Below are positions 42,230-53,517 of a DNA stretch of 64,000 nucleotides, piece by piece. This DNA is from Bufo bufo. Its lineage: Eukaryota > Chordata > Amphibia > Anura > Bufonidae. The notes beneath the pieces are model-generated. The model was given only the letters and a program-made list of their open reading frames with translations. It made no database searches and was not told the DNA's origin. The position numbers and the translations under genes were made by a program. The number at the start of each line of letters is the position of its first letter. Positions within the stretch are counted from its first letter, which is position 1. The stretch is taken from NCBI RefSeq assembly GCF_905171765.1, contig NC_053392.1:450466722-450530721 (forward strand). Reading direction: 5' to 3'.

Positions 42230-43015
42230 GGCAGCCATTTTATGCAACGATAGTGCACCAGCATAGGCTATCTGCAAGTCCAGAAATACAGCTTTGGCAT
42301 ACTGGGGTGAAAAAAACCTCTGATATACTGCACATCTGGGATTAGACGTGCATAAGTGACTGTCACATTTAGGCCATAAATACGGCATTGGCATACTGGG
42401 GAGAAAAAAGCCTCTCATATACTGCACATCTGGGATTACACGTACATAAGTGACTGTCACATTCAGGACAGAAATATAGCTTTTTGGTTAGGGTAAAAAA
42501 AAAACTCTAATATACTGCACATCTGGGATTAGAAAAGCTTTTTGGTTAGGGTGAAAAAACCCTGTAATATACTGCACATCTGGGATTAGACAAGCATAAG
42601 TGACTGTCACATTTAGGCCAGAAATACGGCTTTTTGGTTACTGGGGTGAAAAAAGCCTCTAATATACTGCACATCTGGGATTAGACAAGCATCAGTGACT
42701 GTCACATTTAGGCCAGAAATACGGCTTTTTGGTTACTGGGGTTAAAGAAAACCCTTTGATATACTGCATATCTGGGATAAGACGTGCATAAGTGAGTGTC
42801 ACATTTAGGCCAGAAATACAGCTTTTTGGTTACTGGGGTGAAAAAAGCCTCTAATATACTGCACATCTGGGATTAGACAAGCATCAGTGACTGTCACATT
42901 TAGGCCAGAAATACGGCTTTTTGGTTACTGGGGTTAAAAAAAAACCTCTGATATACTGCACATCTGGGATAAGACGTGCATAAGTGAGTGTCACATTTAG
43001 CCCACAAATACTGCT
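42230..43015 (+). repeat. hAT 2 5' subterminal tandem array
   Basis: About seven units of roughly 105-118 bp: ATATACTGCACATCTGGGAT, TAAGTGACTGTCACATTTAG and CCAGAAATACGGCTTTTTGG. Units differ by short deletions (one unit at 42480-42545 is shortened). No coding potential. Confidence 0.8.
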
Positions 43016-43126
43016 GTCACATAGAGTAAAAAAAAAAAAAAGTGCAATACCCTACATCAAGGTTTATATTGGTGGTTAATTATTTTTAACATACTTAACC
43101 AATTTTTTGCTTTGTGAACGCTAACT

Positions 43127-43769
43127 ATGAGGCAAACATCTAATAAGGGACGCGGTCATGGTGGAGCCTCTGGTGCAGGGAGAGGACGTGGCCGTTCTGC
43201 CACAGCTACACGTCATACTGAATCTACTAACTCAGGTCCCAGTAGCCGCCAGAATCTACAGTGATATTTGGTCGGGCCTAATGCCGTTCTAAGGATGGTA
43301 AGGCTGAGCAAGTACAGGCGCTAGTCAATTGGGTGGCCGACAGTGGATCCAGCACGTTCACATTATCTCACACCCAGTCTTCTGCAGAAAGCGCAGAGGT
43401 GGCGCCTGAAACCCATGCCCATCAGTCTGTCACATCACCCCGTGCATATTGGGGAACCTGTCTGAGCCTCAAGTCATGCAGCAGTCTCTTATGCTGTTTG
43501 AAGACTCTGCTCGCAGGGATTCCCAAGGGCATCCACCTAGCCCTTCCCAAGGGGTGGAAGACATAGAATGCACAGACGCACAACCACTTATGTTTCCTGA
43601 TGAGGACATGGGAATACCACCTCAGCACGTCTCTGAGGATGACGAAACACAGGTGCCAACTGCTCCGTCTTTTTGCAGTGTGCAGACCGAAAAGGAGGTC
43701 AGGGAGGAAGACTGGGTGGAAGACGTTGGAGGGGACAATGAGGTCCTAGACCCCACTGCTGGCCTTTGA
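43127..43769 (+). pseudogene. hAT 2 transposase, N-terminal extension
   Basis: ATG at 43127 gives MRQTSNKGRGHGGASGAGRG, stopping at 43263. The text continues in other frames: FTLSHTQSSAESAEVAPE (43340-43400) and DIECTDAQPLMFPDEDMGIP .. SEDDETQVPTAPSFCSVQ (43560-43690), acidic like the hAT 1 N-terminus. No BED finger found between here and 43771. At least three frame breaks. Confidence 0.7.
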
Positions 43770-43770
43770 A

Positions 43771-45796
43771 ATGCTCTCATTCAGGCTGGTGAAGACGGAC
43801 AGCTTCAAAGAGCTCATGTCGCTTGCTGTCCCACAGTACGTCATTCCCAGCCGCCACTACTTCTCCAGGAGAGCCGTGCCCTCCCTGCACAACCAAGTAT
43901 CGGATAAAATCAAGTGTGCACTGCGCAACGCCATCTGTGGCAAGGTCCACCTAACCACAGATACGTGGACCAGTAAGCACAACCAGGGACGCTATATCTC
44001 CCTAACTGCACACTGGATAAATGTAGTGCCGACTGGGCCGCAGGCAGAGAGCTGTTTGGCGCACGTCCTTCTGCCACCAAGGATCGCAGGGCATCATTCT
44101 TTGCCTCCTGTTGCCTCCTCTTCCTACTCGGCTTCCTCCTCCTCTTCTACCACCTCCTCATCCGGTCAGCGACAGACCTTCACCACCAACTTCAGCACAG
44201 CCAGGGGTAAACGTCAGCAGGCCGTTCTGAAACTGATGTGTTTGGGGGACAGGCCCCACACCGCACAGGAGTTGTGGCGGGGTATAGAACAGACCGACGA
44301 GTGGTTGCTGCCAGTGAGCCTCAAGCCCGGCCTGGTGGTGTGCGATAATGGGCGAAATCTCGTTGCAGCTCTGGGACTAGCCGGTTTGACGCACATCCCT
44401 TGCCTGCCGCATGTGCTGAATTTGGTGGTGCAGAAATTCATTCACAACTACCCCGACATGTCAGAGCTGCTGCATAAAGTGCGGGCCGTCTGTGCGCGCT
44501 TCCGGCGTTCTCATCCTGCCGCTGCTCGGCTGTCTGCTCTACAGCGTAACTTCGGCCTTCCCGCTCACCGCCTCATATGCGACGTGCCCACCAGGTGGAA
44601 CTCCACCTTGCACATGCTGGAGATACTGTGCGACTAGCAGCAGGCCATAGTGGAGTTTCAGCTGCAGCACGCACGGGTGGGTCGCACTGCGGAACAGCAC
44701 CACTTCACCACCAATGACTGGGCCTCCATGTGAGACATGTGTGCCCTGTTGCGCTGTTTCGAGTACTCCACCAACATGGCCATTGGCGATGACGCCGTTA
44801 TCAGCGTTACAATACCACTTCTATGTCTCCTTGAGAAAACACTTGGGGCGATGATGGAAGAGGATGTGGCCCAGGATGAGGAGGAGGAAGAGGGGTCATC
44901 TCTAACACTTTCAGGCCAGTCTTTTAGAAGTGGCTCAGAAAGAGGATATTTGCAACAGCAGAGGCCAGGTACAAATTTGGCCAGCCAGGGCCCACTACTG
45001 CAGGACGAAGAGGAGGATGGGGATGAAGCATGTTCACAGCAGGGTGGCATCCAACGCAGCTCAGGCTCATCACTGGTGCGTGGATGGGGGGATCCGGAGG
45101 ACGCAGACGATACGCCTCCCACAGAGGACAGCTTGTCTGGCACACATGAGCGACTACATGCTGCAGTGCCTGCACAATGACTGCAGAGTTGCCCACATTT
45201 TAACGTGTGCTGACTACTGGGTGGCCACCCTGCTGGATCCCCGTTACAAAGACAATGTGCCGTCCTTAATTCACTCACTGGAGCGTGATCAGAAGATGCA
45301 CGATTACAGGCGCACGCTGGTAGACGCGCTCCTGAGAGCATTCCCGACTGACGCTGGGGGACAAGTGGAAGCACAAGGCGAAGGCAGGGGAGGAGGAAGA
45401 GGTCGCCAACGCAGCTGTGTCAGCGCCAGCACCTCAGAAGGCAGGAGTAGCATGGCAGACATGTGGAAAAGCTTTGTCACCTCGCCGCAACAACCGGCCC
45501 CAACTGCTGATATGGAGCGTGTTAGCAGGAGGCAGCATTTGAACAACATGGTGGAACAGTACCTGTGCACACGACTACACGTACTTACTGATGGTTCTGC
45601 CCCATTCAACTTCTGGGTGTCCAAATTGTCCACATGGCCAGAGCTTGCCCTGTATGCCTTGGAGGTGCTGGCCTGCCCTGCAGCCAGTGTACTCTCTGAA
45701 CGTGTATTTAGCACGGCAGGAGGCGTCATTACAGACAGACGCAGCCGCCTGTCCACAGCCAACGTGGACAAGCTCACGTTCATTAAAACTTTTTAG
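43771..45796 (+). pseudogene. hAT 2 transposase, catalytic and dimerisation parts
   Basis: hAT transposase body (DNA cleavage and strand transfer of the element). Order: FKELMSLAVPQYVIPSRHYF, HLTTDTWTSKHNQGRYISLT (catalytic Asp region), a Ser-rich stretch, VVCDNGRNLVAAL (second Asp region), HIPCLPHVLNLVVQKFI, LICDVPTRWNSTLHMLEIL (44575-44630), then YWVATLLDPRYKDN (45218) and the C-terminal dimerisation motif ALEVLACPAASVLSERVFST (45655-45714) with TANVDKLTFIKTF end. Two in-frame stops (TAG 44635, TGA 44731) and one frameshift near 45140 separate otherwise continuous text. Better preserved than hAT 1. Confidence 0.85.
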
Positions 45797-45889
45797 TAGA
45801 GAGACATACTGGATGTTTAATCTTGGAACATGTATACCCAAGGGGTTGAATAGAAAACATGATTTAACCCTACAATATAAATAATATGA

Positions 45890-46320
45890 TTCTCACATGC
45901 ATTGGTTTTCCGTTGCACCTGATTGAATTTTTTCCCCTTTGTCAAGGTTTATTAGTCACTAGGTGCTGATTCCAGGTGATGGAAATTATTTAATCAGGTG
46001 GGCCTGTCCTGTACCTGTGTATAAAATGGAGGTTTTTAGTATATTTGTTTGTCTTGATGAAGGGCTAAGATGTTATAGCCCGAAACGCGTCACAGCAAAG
46101 TGTCCTATTTGATGTCGGATTTTATGGAAGTCGAATAAAGCATTTTTATTAAAGCGAGCTGGAATCCTTTGATTTTTCCATATTTGCACCTGACTCAGTC
46201 CGGGTGTTATTTTCCTGCTCCACTGGGAGGTGGCAGGTGAGAGCTGCAGTGATTTCCTTTTTCACTTACTTACAAGACGTGTCTGTACCTTGTGCAGAAT
46301 AGACATTTATACCACCATCA
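45890..46320 (+). repeat. Repeat carrying GAAACGCGT hairpin
   Basis: CTTGATGAAGGGCTAAGATG .. TTATAGCCCGAAACGCGTC (46051-46090) pairs GGGCTA with TAGCCC just before GAAACGCGT, then AATAAAGCATTTTTATTAAAG. The region has a TATA-like TGTATAAAATGG (46018). Looks like a dispersed retroposon-type repeat within the hAT 3' region; borders not determined. Confidence 0.4.
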
Positions 46321-46667
46321 AACATACATTCTTGTACTCAAGTGAAGTGCAATGATTCATTTTTTTATTTCTTATTTGTCCCAATATTTTGGGGGCTACC
46401 TACCCCAATAAAAAATAAAAAAAAAACATTGTTGGCTACCTCCTCCTCCATTTGCTGCCTCCACCTACAACCCCACATTCACCACCTCCTCAACCTCCGA
46501 CTCCATATTCACCTCCTTCTCTGAGTTGCAGGTTAATAATTTGTAATTTTTAGTTATTTTATTTCATTTTAAGTTATTTCCCTATATACATTTGTTTGCA
46601 GAGCAGTTGCCATGCTCTTAAGCACATTATTCTGCCTTTTACATCCCTCTAGACATTTTACCAGCCT
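46320..46667 (+). repeat. hAT 2 3' duplicated region, copy 1
   Basis: ATTCTTGTACTCAAGTG, TTTGTCCCAATATTTT, GTTGGCTACCT..CTCC, CACCTCCTCAACCTCC and ACATTTGTTTGCAGAGCA recur at 52150-52440. The second copy follows the LINE insertion, so the LINE landed at the junction of two tandem units of ~365 bp. Confidence 0.75.
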
Positions 46668-46682
46668 CAACCATCCATTCTT
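46668..46682. repeat. Target-site duplication of LINE 2 (left)
   Basis: CAACCATCCATTCTT, identical to 52143-52157 (15 bp). Confidence 0.9.
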
Positions 46683-46947
46683 TATCAAATTTCTTTTTAT
46701 TTGAGAAAAGTACAAAGTCGTGTAAAGAATCATACATCTCGTGTCCAGACGCAGCTGGATAAGTGCATAGTCAGCAAACACAATGTGTTTAAAATGATTG
46801 CATACACAACTTCAGATAATAGAATGAAATATGTAAACAAATAGCTGATGAGGGAGGTGTAACAAGACAAAGGAAGGTGGGTTGAGGGAGAGAGGGGGGG
46901 GGGGGAGTAGATGCCAATCATAATCTTAAATCAAGACATATCTAAGC

Positions 46948-49900
46948 CTAGAATTTGCGATATAGCTTCCAAGGAGACCATATTTTGACAAAAACTGCCC
47001 TAGAGTGGTTTTCCCAGTGGGCTAACTCTTCAAACCGATATAATTGATCAATTTTCTCGGTCCACATCAAGAACGATGGGGCTGACTCATTCTTCCACAA
47101 TAGAGGGATCAGCAGTCTAGCTGCTGTAATAAGCATGGTTTGTAGATTATACTTTGAAGGGGTGAGCGTGCTATTTGGGCACCAGAGCAACAGGAGTTTT
47201 GCATCTAAGGTAATCTGGATATTACATATCTTGTTTATAGCCGCTTCTACTTCTACCCAGAATGGTTTAATTTTCTCGCAACTCCACCAAATATGAGATA
47301 AAGAGCCAAGACCCCCTCCACACCTCCAGCAACTGTTTGGGATAGCGGGATTAAGCTTGTGAAGGAATTCTGGTGTCTTATACCATCTTGTAAGTAATTT
47401 ATAAGAGTTAGCCTGAATTTTAATACAGCGGTTGAAACCATGTGAGTGTGTAAGGATGAACGCTTTTTCAGGCTCCGATAGAGTTATGGACAACTCCTTT
47501 TCCCAGGCTGTAAGGAACCACAGGTCTGGAGGTGCGGAGGAGAGCAGCTCCCTGTAAAATGTGGAGAGAGGTTTCTTAGGGCGAAGGGCGTTAGAAATTT
47601 TTCCTTCTATCCATGAGGGATCTACCGCAGGCTTAGGAAATGTTTCCAAAAGTGCCAAGTCTTTCTTAAAAGCCATAAGCGCTAGAAAAGAGGCCCCTTG
47701 GACCCTCGGGATTTCGTATATTTTGCTCCAATTCAAGGCACCTGAGACAGTCATGATGTCTTCCAGTTTCAGATTGGATAATATAGCCCAGATTCCTGAA
47801 GGATCAGAGATGGTAGGGTGGATATATGCCTGAAGCAGGACTAAGGGAAGACTCAAGCTTGGGAACTTGAGGGTCGAGGACCTGTATAGCTTGGACCATT
47901 CCATTAACAGACCTTTCCATAAGGGCGAGGTATACTTATTATTAGCAGTACATTTGCGTAATCCCCAAAGAGCTAACTTGTCCCTATATGTAAGCAAATC
48001 ACACTCCAGTCGGGAGACAAGGCCGAGAGGGCGCCAGGAAATGAGGCTCAAAGCTCTGTTTAGCATTGATGCTTTGTAATAGAGGTAGATGTCGGGAAGG
48101 CCAAAGCCTCCCAACCTTCTCTCCCGAGTGAGAGTGGTATAAGCTAATCTGGGGGACCTGCCCGACCACACAAAGGTTGAGATGACCCTGCGGACCTCCA
48201 CAAAGAAGGAATGGGGTAGCCAGATGGGAAGGGTTTGGATGAGATATAGCAGTCTGGGGACAATAAAAGCTTTAATGAAGTTTTTCCATCTAATCCATGA
48301 GATAAACGGAAGTTTCAGAGATTGTAAGTGTGATCTAATGGATTTCAGTAAAGGGACATAATTCAACTCGAAAAGATCCTCTGGATTTGCTGAAATATGT
48401 GTACCCAGAAAAGGGATTGACTTGGGTGCCCACGAAAAAGCAGCGGAACCTTTGTGCGTTTCTACAGTAGTGGGTGGGCAGGAGATATTCAGGGCCTGTG
48501 ACTTAGTATAGTTGATCTTAAAATTTGAGACCGTTCCATAGTCTTCAAAAAGGGCTTGAAGTCTAGGGAAAGAGGTCAGAGGGTTGGACGTTATAACCAA
48601 AAGATTGTCTGCAAAAGCAGCCGTCAGATGGGTATGTGCCCCCAAGGTGATCCCCTTAATGTCCGGATCTTGCCTGATCCTGGCCAGCAGGGTCTCCATG
48701 ACAATAACAAAGAGGGCAGGTGAGTGCGGACAACCTTGTCGCGTGCCATTAGTAATGGGAAAAGCTGGGGAGAGTGTTCCATTTATTTGTATCCTGGCAG
48801 AGGGGAGCGAATAAAGTGAGAAAATGGATTGGATGAACTGGTCCGGAAGGCCGAACTTCGACAGTGCCCGATACATAAATTGCCAGCTGATCCTGTCAAA
48901 GGCCTTTTCTGCATCTGTACTGAGAAGAGCTAAAGGTATTGAGTGCTTCCGAGCATGCATGATCAATTGTATGACACGAACCGTATTCTCACTCCCCTGT
49001 CTGCCAGAGACGAATCCCACCTGCTCCTCGTTGATAATGCCAGGGAGAACCGACTGAATCCGTTGAGCCAAGATCTTGGCCCACCACTTCACATCTGTAT
49101 TCAGAAGCGAGATAGGGCGGTAACTCCCGCAATTTAGGGGATCCTTATTTTCTTTATGAATTACCGTGATGTGGGCTGAAAGCGACTGGGGAGGGAGAGA
49201 AACCCCTTGGAGTAGGTAATTACACAGGGTATTAAAATGGGGGATTAGGGTCTGCTTAAAGGTTTTGTAGTAAGAGATGGTGAAACCATCTGGTCCTGGG
49301 CTTTTCCCCGAGGGTATGGAGGAGAGAACTTTACAAATTTCATCGTCTGTGATAGGAGATAAAAGCTGGGCTGACTGAGCGGGGGTAATAGTAGGTAATT
49401 GGAGGGAGGAGAGAAATTTCCCCGTTGCTTCACCTAATTGAGCTGGTGACATATTATCTGGTGTTTTAAGGTTGTATAGGTCTCTATAGAAAGCACAAAA
49501 GGACTTTGCTATGTCTGGAGTACTTTTATGTAGGACGCCTTTGTCATCTTTGACTGCAGCAATGAAGGAGTCAGTCAGGGGAGGGGGCATCAGGGCCCAA
49601 AGTATTTGATGTGAAGAAATCAGTTATGATAGAGGATAATTTAGCAGCATGGGAGGGGTCTGAAATGATGGTCTCATTAATGCGCCAATTCCATTCCCTC
49701 TTTGGGAGGTCCTGCAGAGAAATACTCAGGAAAGCCGGAGCATGGTCAGACAGGGTGATGTTCCCTATATGGGATTCGATAACCCTGCTAGCGAAGGGTT
49801 TAGACAAAAATAGATAATCTAGTCTATGATATGACAATTTAGCAGCTGGATAAAAGGAAAAGTCCCTACCAGTAGGGTTTGTGGTGCCCCAGATATCTAG

Positions 49901-50428
49901 AACTCCTAACCTCTGTAGGGCAAGCTTAAGGCGTCGCAAACGGGCATGTGTAATGGCAGACTTCCCATTTGAAGAATCCAATGCAGGTTCAAGGGTAGCA
50001 TTAAAATCACCTCCTAAAATAACCATTCCCTCCTTGAAGGAGGACAATAGGCCTAGGGTCTGAACGAGCCAAGCAACCTGCCCTCTGTTAGGAGCATATA
50101 CAGTTGCCAGGGTAACAGGTGTGTCAGCGATAGTGCCCTTAACAAACAGGTAACGACCCTCAGGGTCTGCAGAGACGGCAGAGTGCTTAAAGGGGAGCTG
50201 TTTGTGGATCGCTATGCTGACACCCCTGCTAGCCGAACTATACGTGCTGTGGAACCATTGGGAAAATCTTTTGGGGGGCAATTTAGGAATCTTACCCTCT
50301 TTGAAATGAGTTTCCTGGAAGAATGCTATAGACACTTTATCCCTCTGTAAAAGGGCCAGGATTTGGGGCCGTTTGCAAGGCTCGTTCATTCCCCGGGCGT
50401 TAAAGAATGAAATCACAATAGACGACAT
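46948..50428 (-). pseudogene. ORF2: LINE 2 ORF2 (endonuclease + RT), disrupted
   Basis: The endonuclease part (50428-49571, 285 codons) has SFFNARGMNEPCKRP, IAFFQETHF, VILGGDFNATLEPALD and NITLSDHAPAF. It then breaks; RT and C-terminal part read from 49590 to 46948: PGPDGFTISYYKTF, YRPISLLNTDVKWWAKILAQ, LLSTDAEKAFDRISW, NGTRQGCPHSPALFVI and AFADNLLVI, where the second catalytic Asp of FADD is Asn (ATT at 48604-48606 on the plus strand). C-terminal motif CWRCGGGLGSLSHIWWSC. Relative to LINE 1 about 110 residues of the linker between endonuclease and RT are missing at 49571-49590. No RT activity expected. Confidence 0.88.
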
Positions 50429-51101
50429 TCTGAAATAGAAAGCAGACAGTCAGCAATTGATAATGCAAAGTATGACATCTGGTGGTGGGGGGGGGGGGGG
50501 GGGAAGGGAAGACACACGAGGGAAGGAGGGGAGACAAACAGGTAAGGTACGTAACATTAGTGCAAATACATTTTGCAAAAGGGGCTCTGCTGAGCACCTG
50601 ACTGAACGACCCTTTCTCATCACGGCTACCAGCCGGGGTCTGTCAGGTGGGGGGTCCCGCAGAGCTATAGAGGGCCATTGACTGGCCATCAAACAAAGAA
50701 AAGGGGGTGACCCGAAGGTAATACCGGGTTAACTCCTGCAATTATAAAATGAGCAGGGAGCAGGCAAGGTCCAGAACTTTAAACAACCAGTAGAAAGTCT
50801 GGAAACAATAAGCCTCTTCTGCACTTTGGAACAACCTTCTCCACAACAAGCGGACAGGACAGGCCTGGAATTGGGCCCTGTGCCCTCATGAAACGGTAAG
50901 TCACCAGGTAACTTCTCCACAAGGCACTGAGTCCCGGCTATTTCGGTTAGAGCAGGAAACAACGCAGAAATCTTCTGTAGTAATTCCTATAATCAGGTAG
51001 GAGGGTAATCAGGCTTCTCAGCCCTCGCTTTGGGCGACCTTTTATTATAAACAGGGCGCCATTCAGCCGCATGGGGTGGCGGGAGAGGTGGATCCTCCAT
51101 A

Positions 51102-52039
51102 TCAGCTGGCATCCATGAGGGAATCTCGATTGGGGATAACCCCAACTGGGCCCAGCTGGCAATGCAGATCCCTCGGCGAACGGATGGAGATCTGGCGTCC
51201 GTTTTTAAGGACCGCGATCCCGAACGGGTATAGCCACCGGAACGGGGTAGATGCTGCTCTAAGGGCATCCAGGAGCGGCTTGAGGTTGCGCCGCTTAGCT
51301 AAAGTGGACGGGGCCAGATCCTGGAAAAACATGATCGGCATACCTCCATACTGCAGCTGCTCCGTTTCTCTGCCGGCTCTCATGAGTGCTGCGGTGTCGA
51401 TGAAACTAAGGAGGCCGCAGATGACATCACGTGGGGGATCGGTATTCTTAGGTTTAGGCCTAAGCGCCCGGTGGATCCTTTCGATGACTATCCGATCTGC
51501 TCTCTCAGGCCCCAGCAGGTCAGCGAATATCTCATGCGCCACTTTCTCCAGCGCTTCGTTGGCAAATGATTCTGCGAGCCCGCGAATCCTCAGATTCCTC
51601 CTGAGGCTGCTGTTCTCCTGGTCCTCGACCCTCAGGAGCGCTTCGTTGAGCAGGTCAGTGTGGGAGCTGATCGCTTTGTATGTCTTCTCTTCCCTTCCAG
51701 GTCAGACACCCGGTGACCCATGCTCCGGAGGTCCTCTTTGATTTCCGATAAATCCCTTTTGATCGGAGCTAAAGCTGAATTAAGCACCTCCAGGAGTGCC
51801 GCTTTAGTGAATGAGCCCCTCTGCCTCCTCGATTTGCAGGTGGAGGCATCCGAGACACTGCCGCCATCTGTGTCTTCCTCCATGTCGGATGCCTGGGCCG
51901 GAGCGGGCGCCATCTTGGGGGTCTCAGCTGACCGAAGCTTCACATGCTTTTTAAGGAATTGATCCATGTCAGGCTGTCTGGATCTCACAGGGGTAGGATC
52001 CGCTTGATCCTTAGATCGATCCTTGCCCGTTTTGCCCAT
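51102..52039 (-). pseudogene. ORF1: LINE 2 ORF1, frameshifted
   Basis: The N-terminal part (52039-51632) begins MGKTGKDRSKDQADPTPVRS and has a coiled-coil-like stretch (LAPIKRDLSEIKEDLRSMGH). The RRM and C-terminal part are in another frame (to 51102): FADLLGPERADRIVIERIHR, GMPIMFFQDLAPSTLAKRRN and FRWLYPFGIAVLKNG. At least one frameshift between 51632 and 51700. Same architecture as ORF1 at 18320-19450, different sequence. Confidence 0.82.
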
Positions 52040-52142
52040 CAGAGCGGTGCTGTATGCTTATTATAGGGGTTAATTCGCCGGTAAGGATGAGGAGCTCAGC
52101 AACTTGCAGCCATCAAGCTACACAGCCAGGCTCCGCCCCCCC

Positions 52143-52606
52143 CAACCATCCATTCTTGTACTCAAGTGGACTTATTCTTTGTATTTATTTTGTTATATGT
52201 CCCAATATTTTATATGTCCCAATTAAAAAAAAAATAATATAGCACAAATCAGTGTTGGCTACCTATTCCTCCTTCACCGCCGCTTCCAACTACACCGCCA
52301 CGTCAACCTACACCGCCCCATCCACCGCCTCCTCAACCTCCTACTCCTAGATCCAGATTGTTATTTTTTATTTTTTTGTATTTTATGTTATTTTAAGTCA
52401 TTTCCCTATCCACATTTGTTTGCAGAGCATTTGACGTGCTCTTAAGCACATTTTGATGCCTTTTGCAGCCCTCTAGCCCTTTCCAGGACTATTTTAGAGG
52501 CATTTTAGTGGCCAAAATTTCGGGTCTCTATTGACTTCAATGGGGTTCGGGTTCGTGGTCAAGTTCGGGCCCCGAACCTGAACATCCAGGTGTCCGCTCA
52601 ACTCTA
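52143..52606 (+). repeat. hAT 2 3' duplicated region, copy 2, and 3' end
   Basis: Second ~365-bp unit (first 15 bases are the LINE target duplication), with the short tandem CTACACCGCC.. (52280-52330), then the subterminal TTGACTTCAATGGGGTTCGG and the terminus ending 52606. Confidence 0.75.
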
Positions 52607-52727
52607 GAAATGAGGAAACGCCTATTCCCTATCACCGGCAAGGGTAAGTATGTGTCTATTGAATGCATAGAATAATACACATGGATACCTGTTGGAACCC
52701 CGCGTACCATCTGCCTCATAGTGTTAA

Positions 52728-53079
52728 AGCCTCATTCACACATCTGTGTCCGTGCTCAAATCCGTGAGCAGGTGGTCAGTGATGCATCCGTGAAGCTGTC
52801 CATGAAGGATCCGTGTTGGGTCCTTGTGTCCGTTTTTTGCTGTCCGTGTTGCATCCGTGTTTCACTGACACTGAACAGCTAAAAAAATTTTTTAATAGAA
52901 TCTCTTCTTAATGATCAGTGAAACACGGATGTAACATGGATGGTATCCGTGGTTTTCACGGACCCATAGACTATAATGGGCATGATGGATCCGTGAACGG
53001 ACAAAAAAAGAGCATGCATCTGTGCTAAAAACACGAATCCACGGACCATGCTAAAACACTGATGTGTGAATATACACAT
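52728..53079. mobile_element. MITE, right end eroded
   Basis: Left end AGCCTCATTCACACATCTG after TTAA; the right end GATGTGTGAATATACAC lacks the final GAGGCT. Its left part is also the distal right arm of the foldback element (reverse-complemented at 40800-41010). Confidence 0.55.
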
Positions 53080-53082
53080 TTA

Positions 53083-53410
53083 GGCCTCATGCACATGACA
53101 GTTGTTTTTTGCGTCCGCAAATTGTGCGTCTGCTAAAAAAAAGGATGCGGCTTCTGTTTTTTTGGGATGATCCGTTTTTTTTTTCACAGATCCCTTGTAA
53201 TAAATGCCTATCCTTGTCCGCAAATGTGAGAAAAGTAGGACATGCACTATTTTTTTTTGCTGAAGGGAAACACAGACAACGGACGCGGAACACAAACGGA
53301 TGAACTATCAGCATTTTTTGGCTGACCCATTGAAATGAATGGGTCCCCATCCTATCCGCAAAAAAAACGGAACAGAGGCTGAGAAAAACAACTGTCGTGT
53401 GCATGAGGCC
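53083..53410. mobile_element. Harbinger-type MITE
   Basis: GGCCTCATGCACATGACAG / CTGTCGTGTGCATGAGGCC, flanked by TTA (53080-53082) and TAA (53411-53413). Interior CCTTGTCCGCAAATGTGAG, CCCATTGAAATGAATGGGT. Confidence 0.75.
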
Positions 53411-53517
53411 TAAAATGAATGGGGACGTGTGCTGTCCGTGGAGAACACTGTATTGCACAAAAAGAAATCAAAAACCTCTATGAGAAAAAGAAAACAGATG
53501 TGTGTTGAGAGCAGTAA

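Larger units (their letters stand above)
46683..52142 (-). mobile_element. L1/Tx1-like LINE 2, full span but dead
   Basis: 5.46 kb on the minus strand: a 5' end at 52142 (GGGGGGCGGAGCCTGGCTG), a ~100-bp 5' UTR, ORF1, ORF2, and a 3' end with CAAATAAAAAGAAATTTGAT tail. Perfect 15-bp target duplication. ORF1 is frameshifted, ORF2 has a deletion, a frameshift and a changed RT catalytic residue. The 5' start resembles that of LINE 1 (GGGGCGTGGCC). Confidence 0.9.
41737..52606 (+). mobile_element. hAT element 2 (BED-less start visible), split by LINE 2
   Basis: Termini TAGAGTTGAGCGAACCCGAAC (41737; 20 bases of which pair with the right end) and GTGTCCGCTCAACTCTA (52606). Flanked by the 8-bp duplication GTAATGAG (41729-41736) / GAAATGAG (52607-52614), one mismatch; the foldback left arm confirms GTAATGAG as the original. 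About 5.4 kb without the LINE at 46683-52142. Contains a 5' tandem array, a broken transposase and a 3' duplicated region. Confidence 0.85.
40800..52940. mobile_element. Foldback (palindromic) element, right arm split by hAT 2
   Basis: Left arm 40800-41415 and right arm 41445-41736 + 52607-52940 are near-perfect inverted repeats of about 620 bp around a short centre (GCACAACACCCGACACACCC, 41419-41438). Shared words: CATCTATGGGATATGTACTG, GGAATAGGCGTTTCCTCATT and GTTCCAACAGGTATCCATGT. The intact left arm shows the pre-insertion sequence of the hAT target. Distal arm parts contain CACGGATGCAACACGGAC MITE-type text. Mobilising family unknown. Confidence 0.8.

Noticed and set aside
42230..43015. 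Regularly spaced repeats that could be taken for a CRISPR array
   Set aside because: Units are ~110 bp tandem copies without unique spacers, inside a hAT element of a eukaryote.
44658..45374. 238-codon minus-strand frame opposite the hAT 2 transposase
   Set aside because: Antisense shadow of the real transposase text, Cys/Ser/Pro-rich with no domain.
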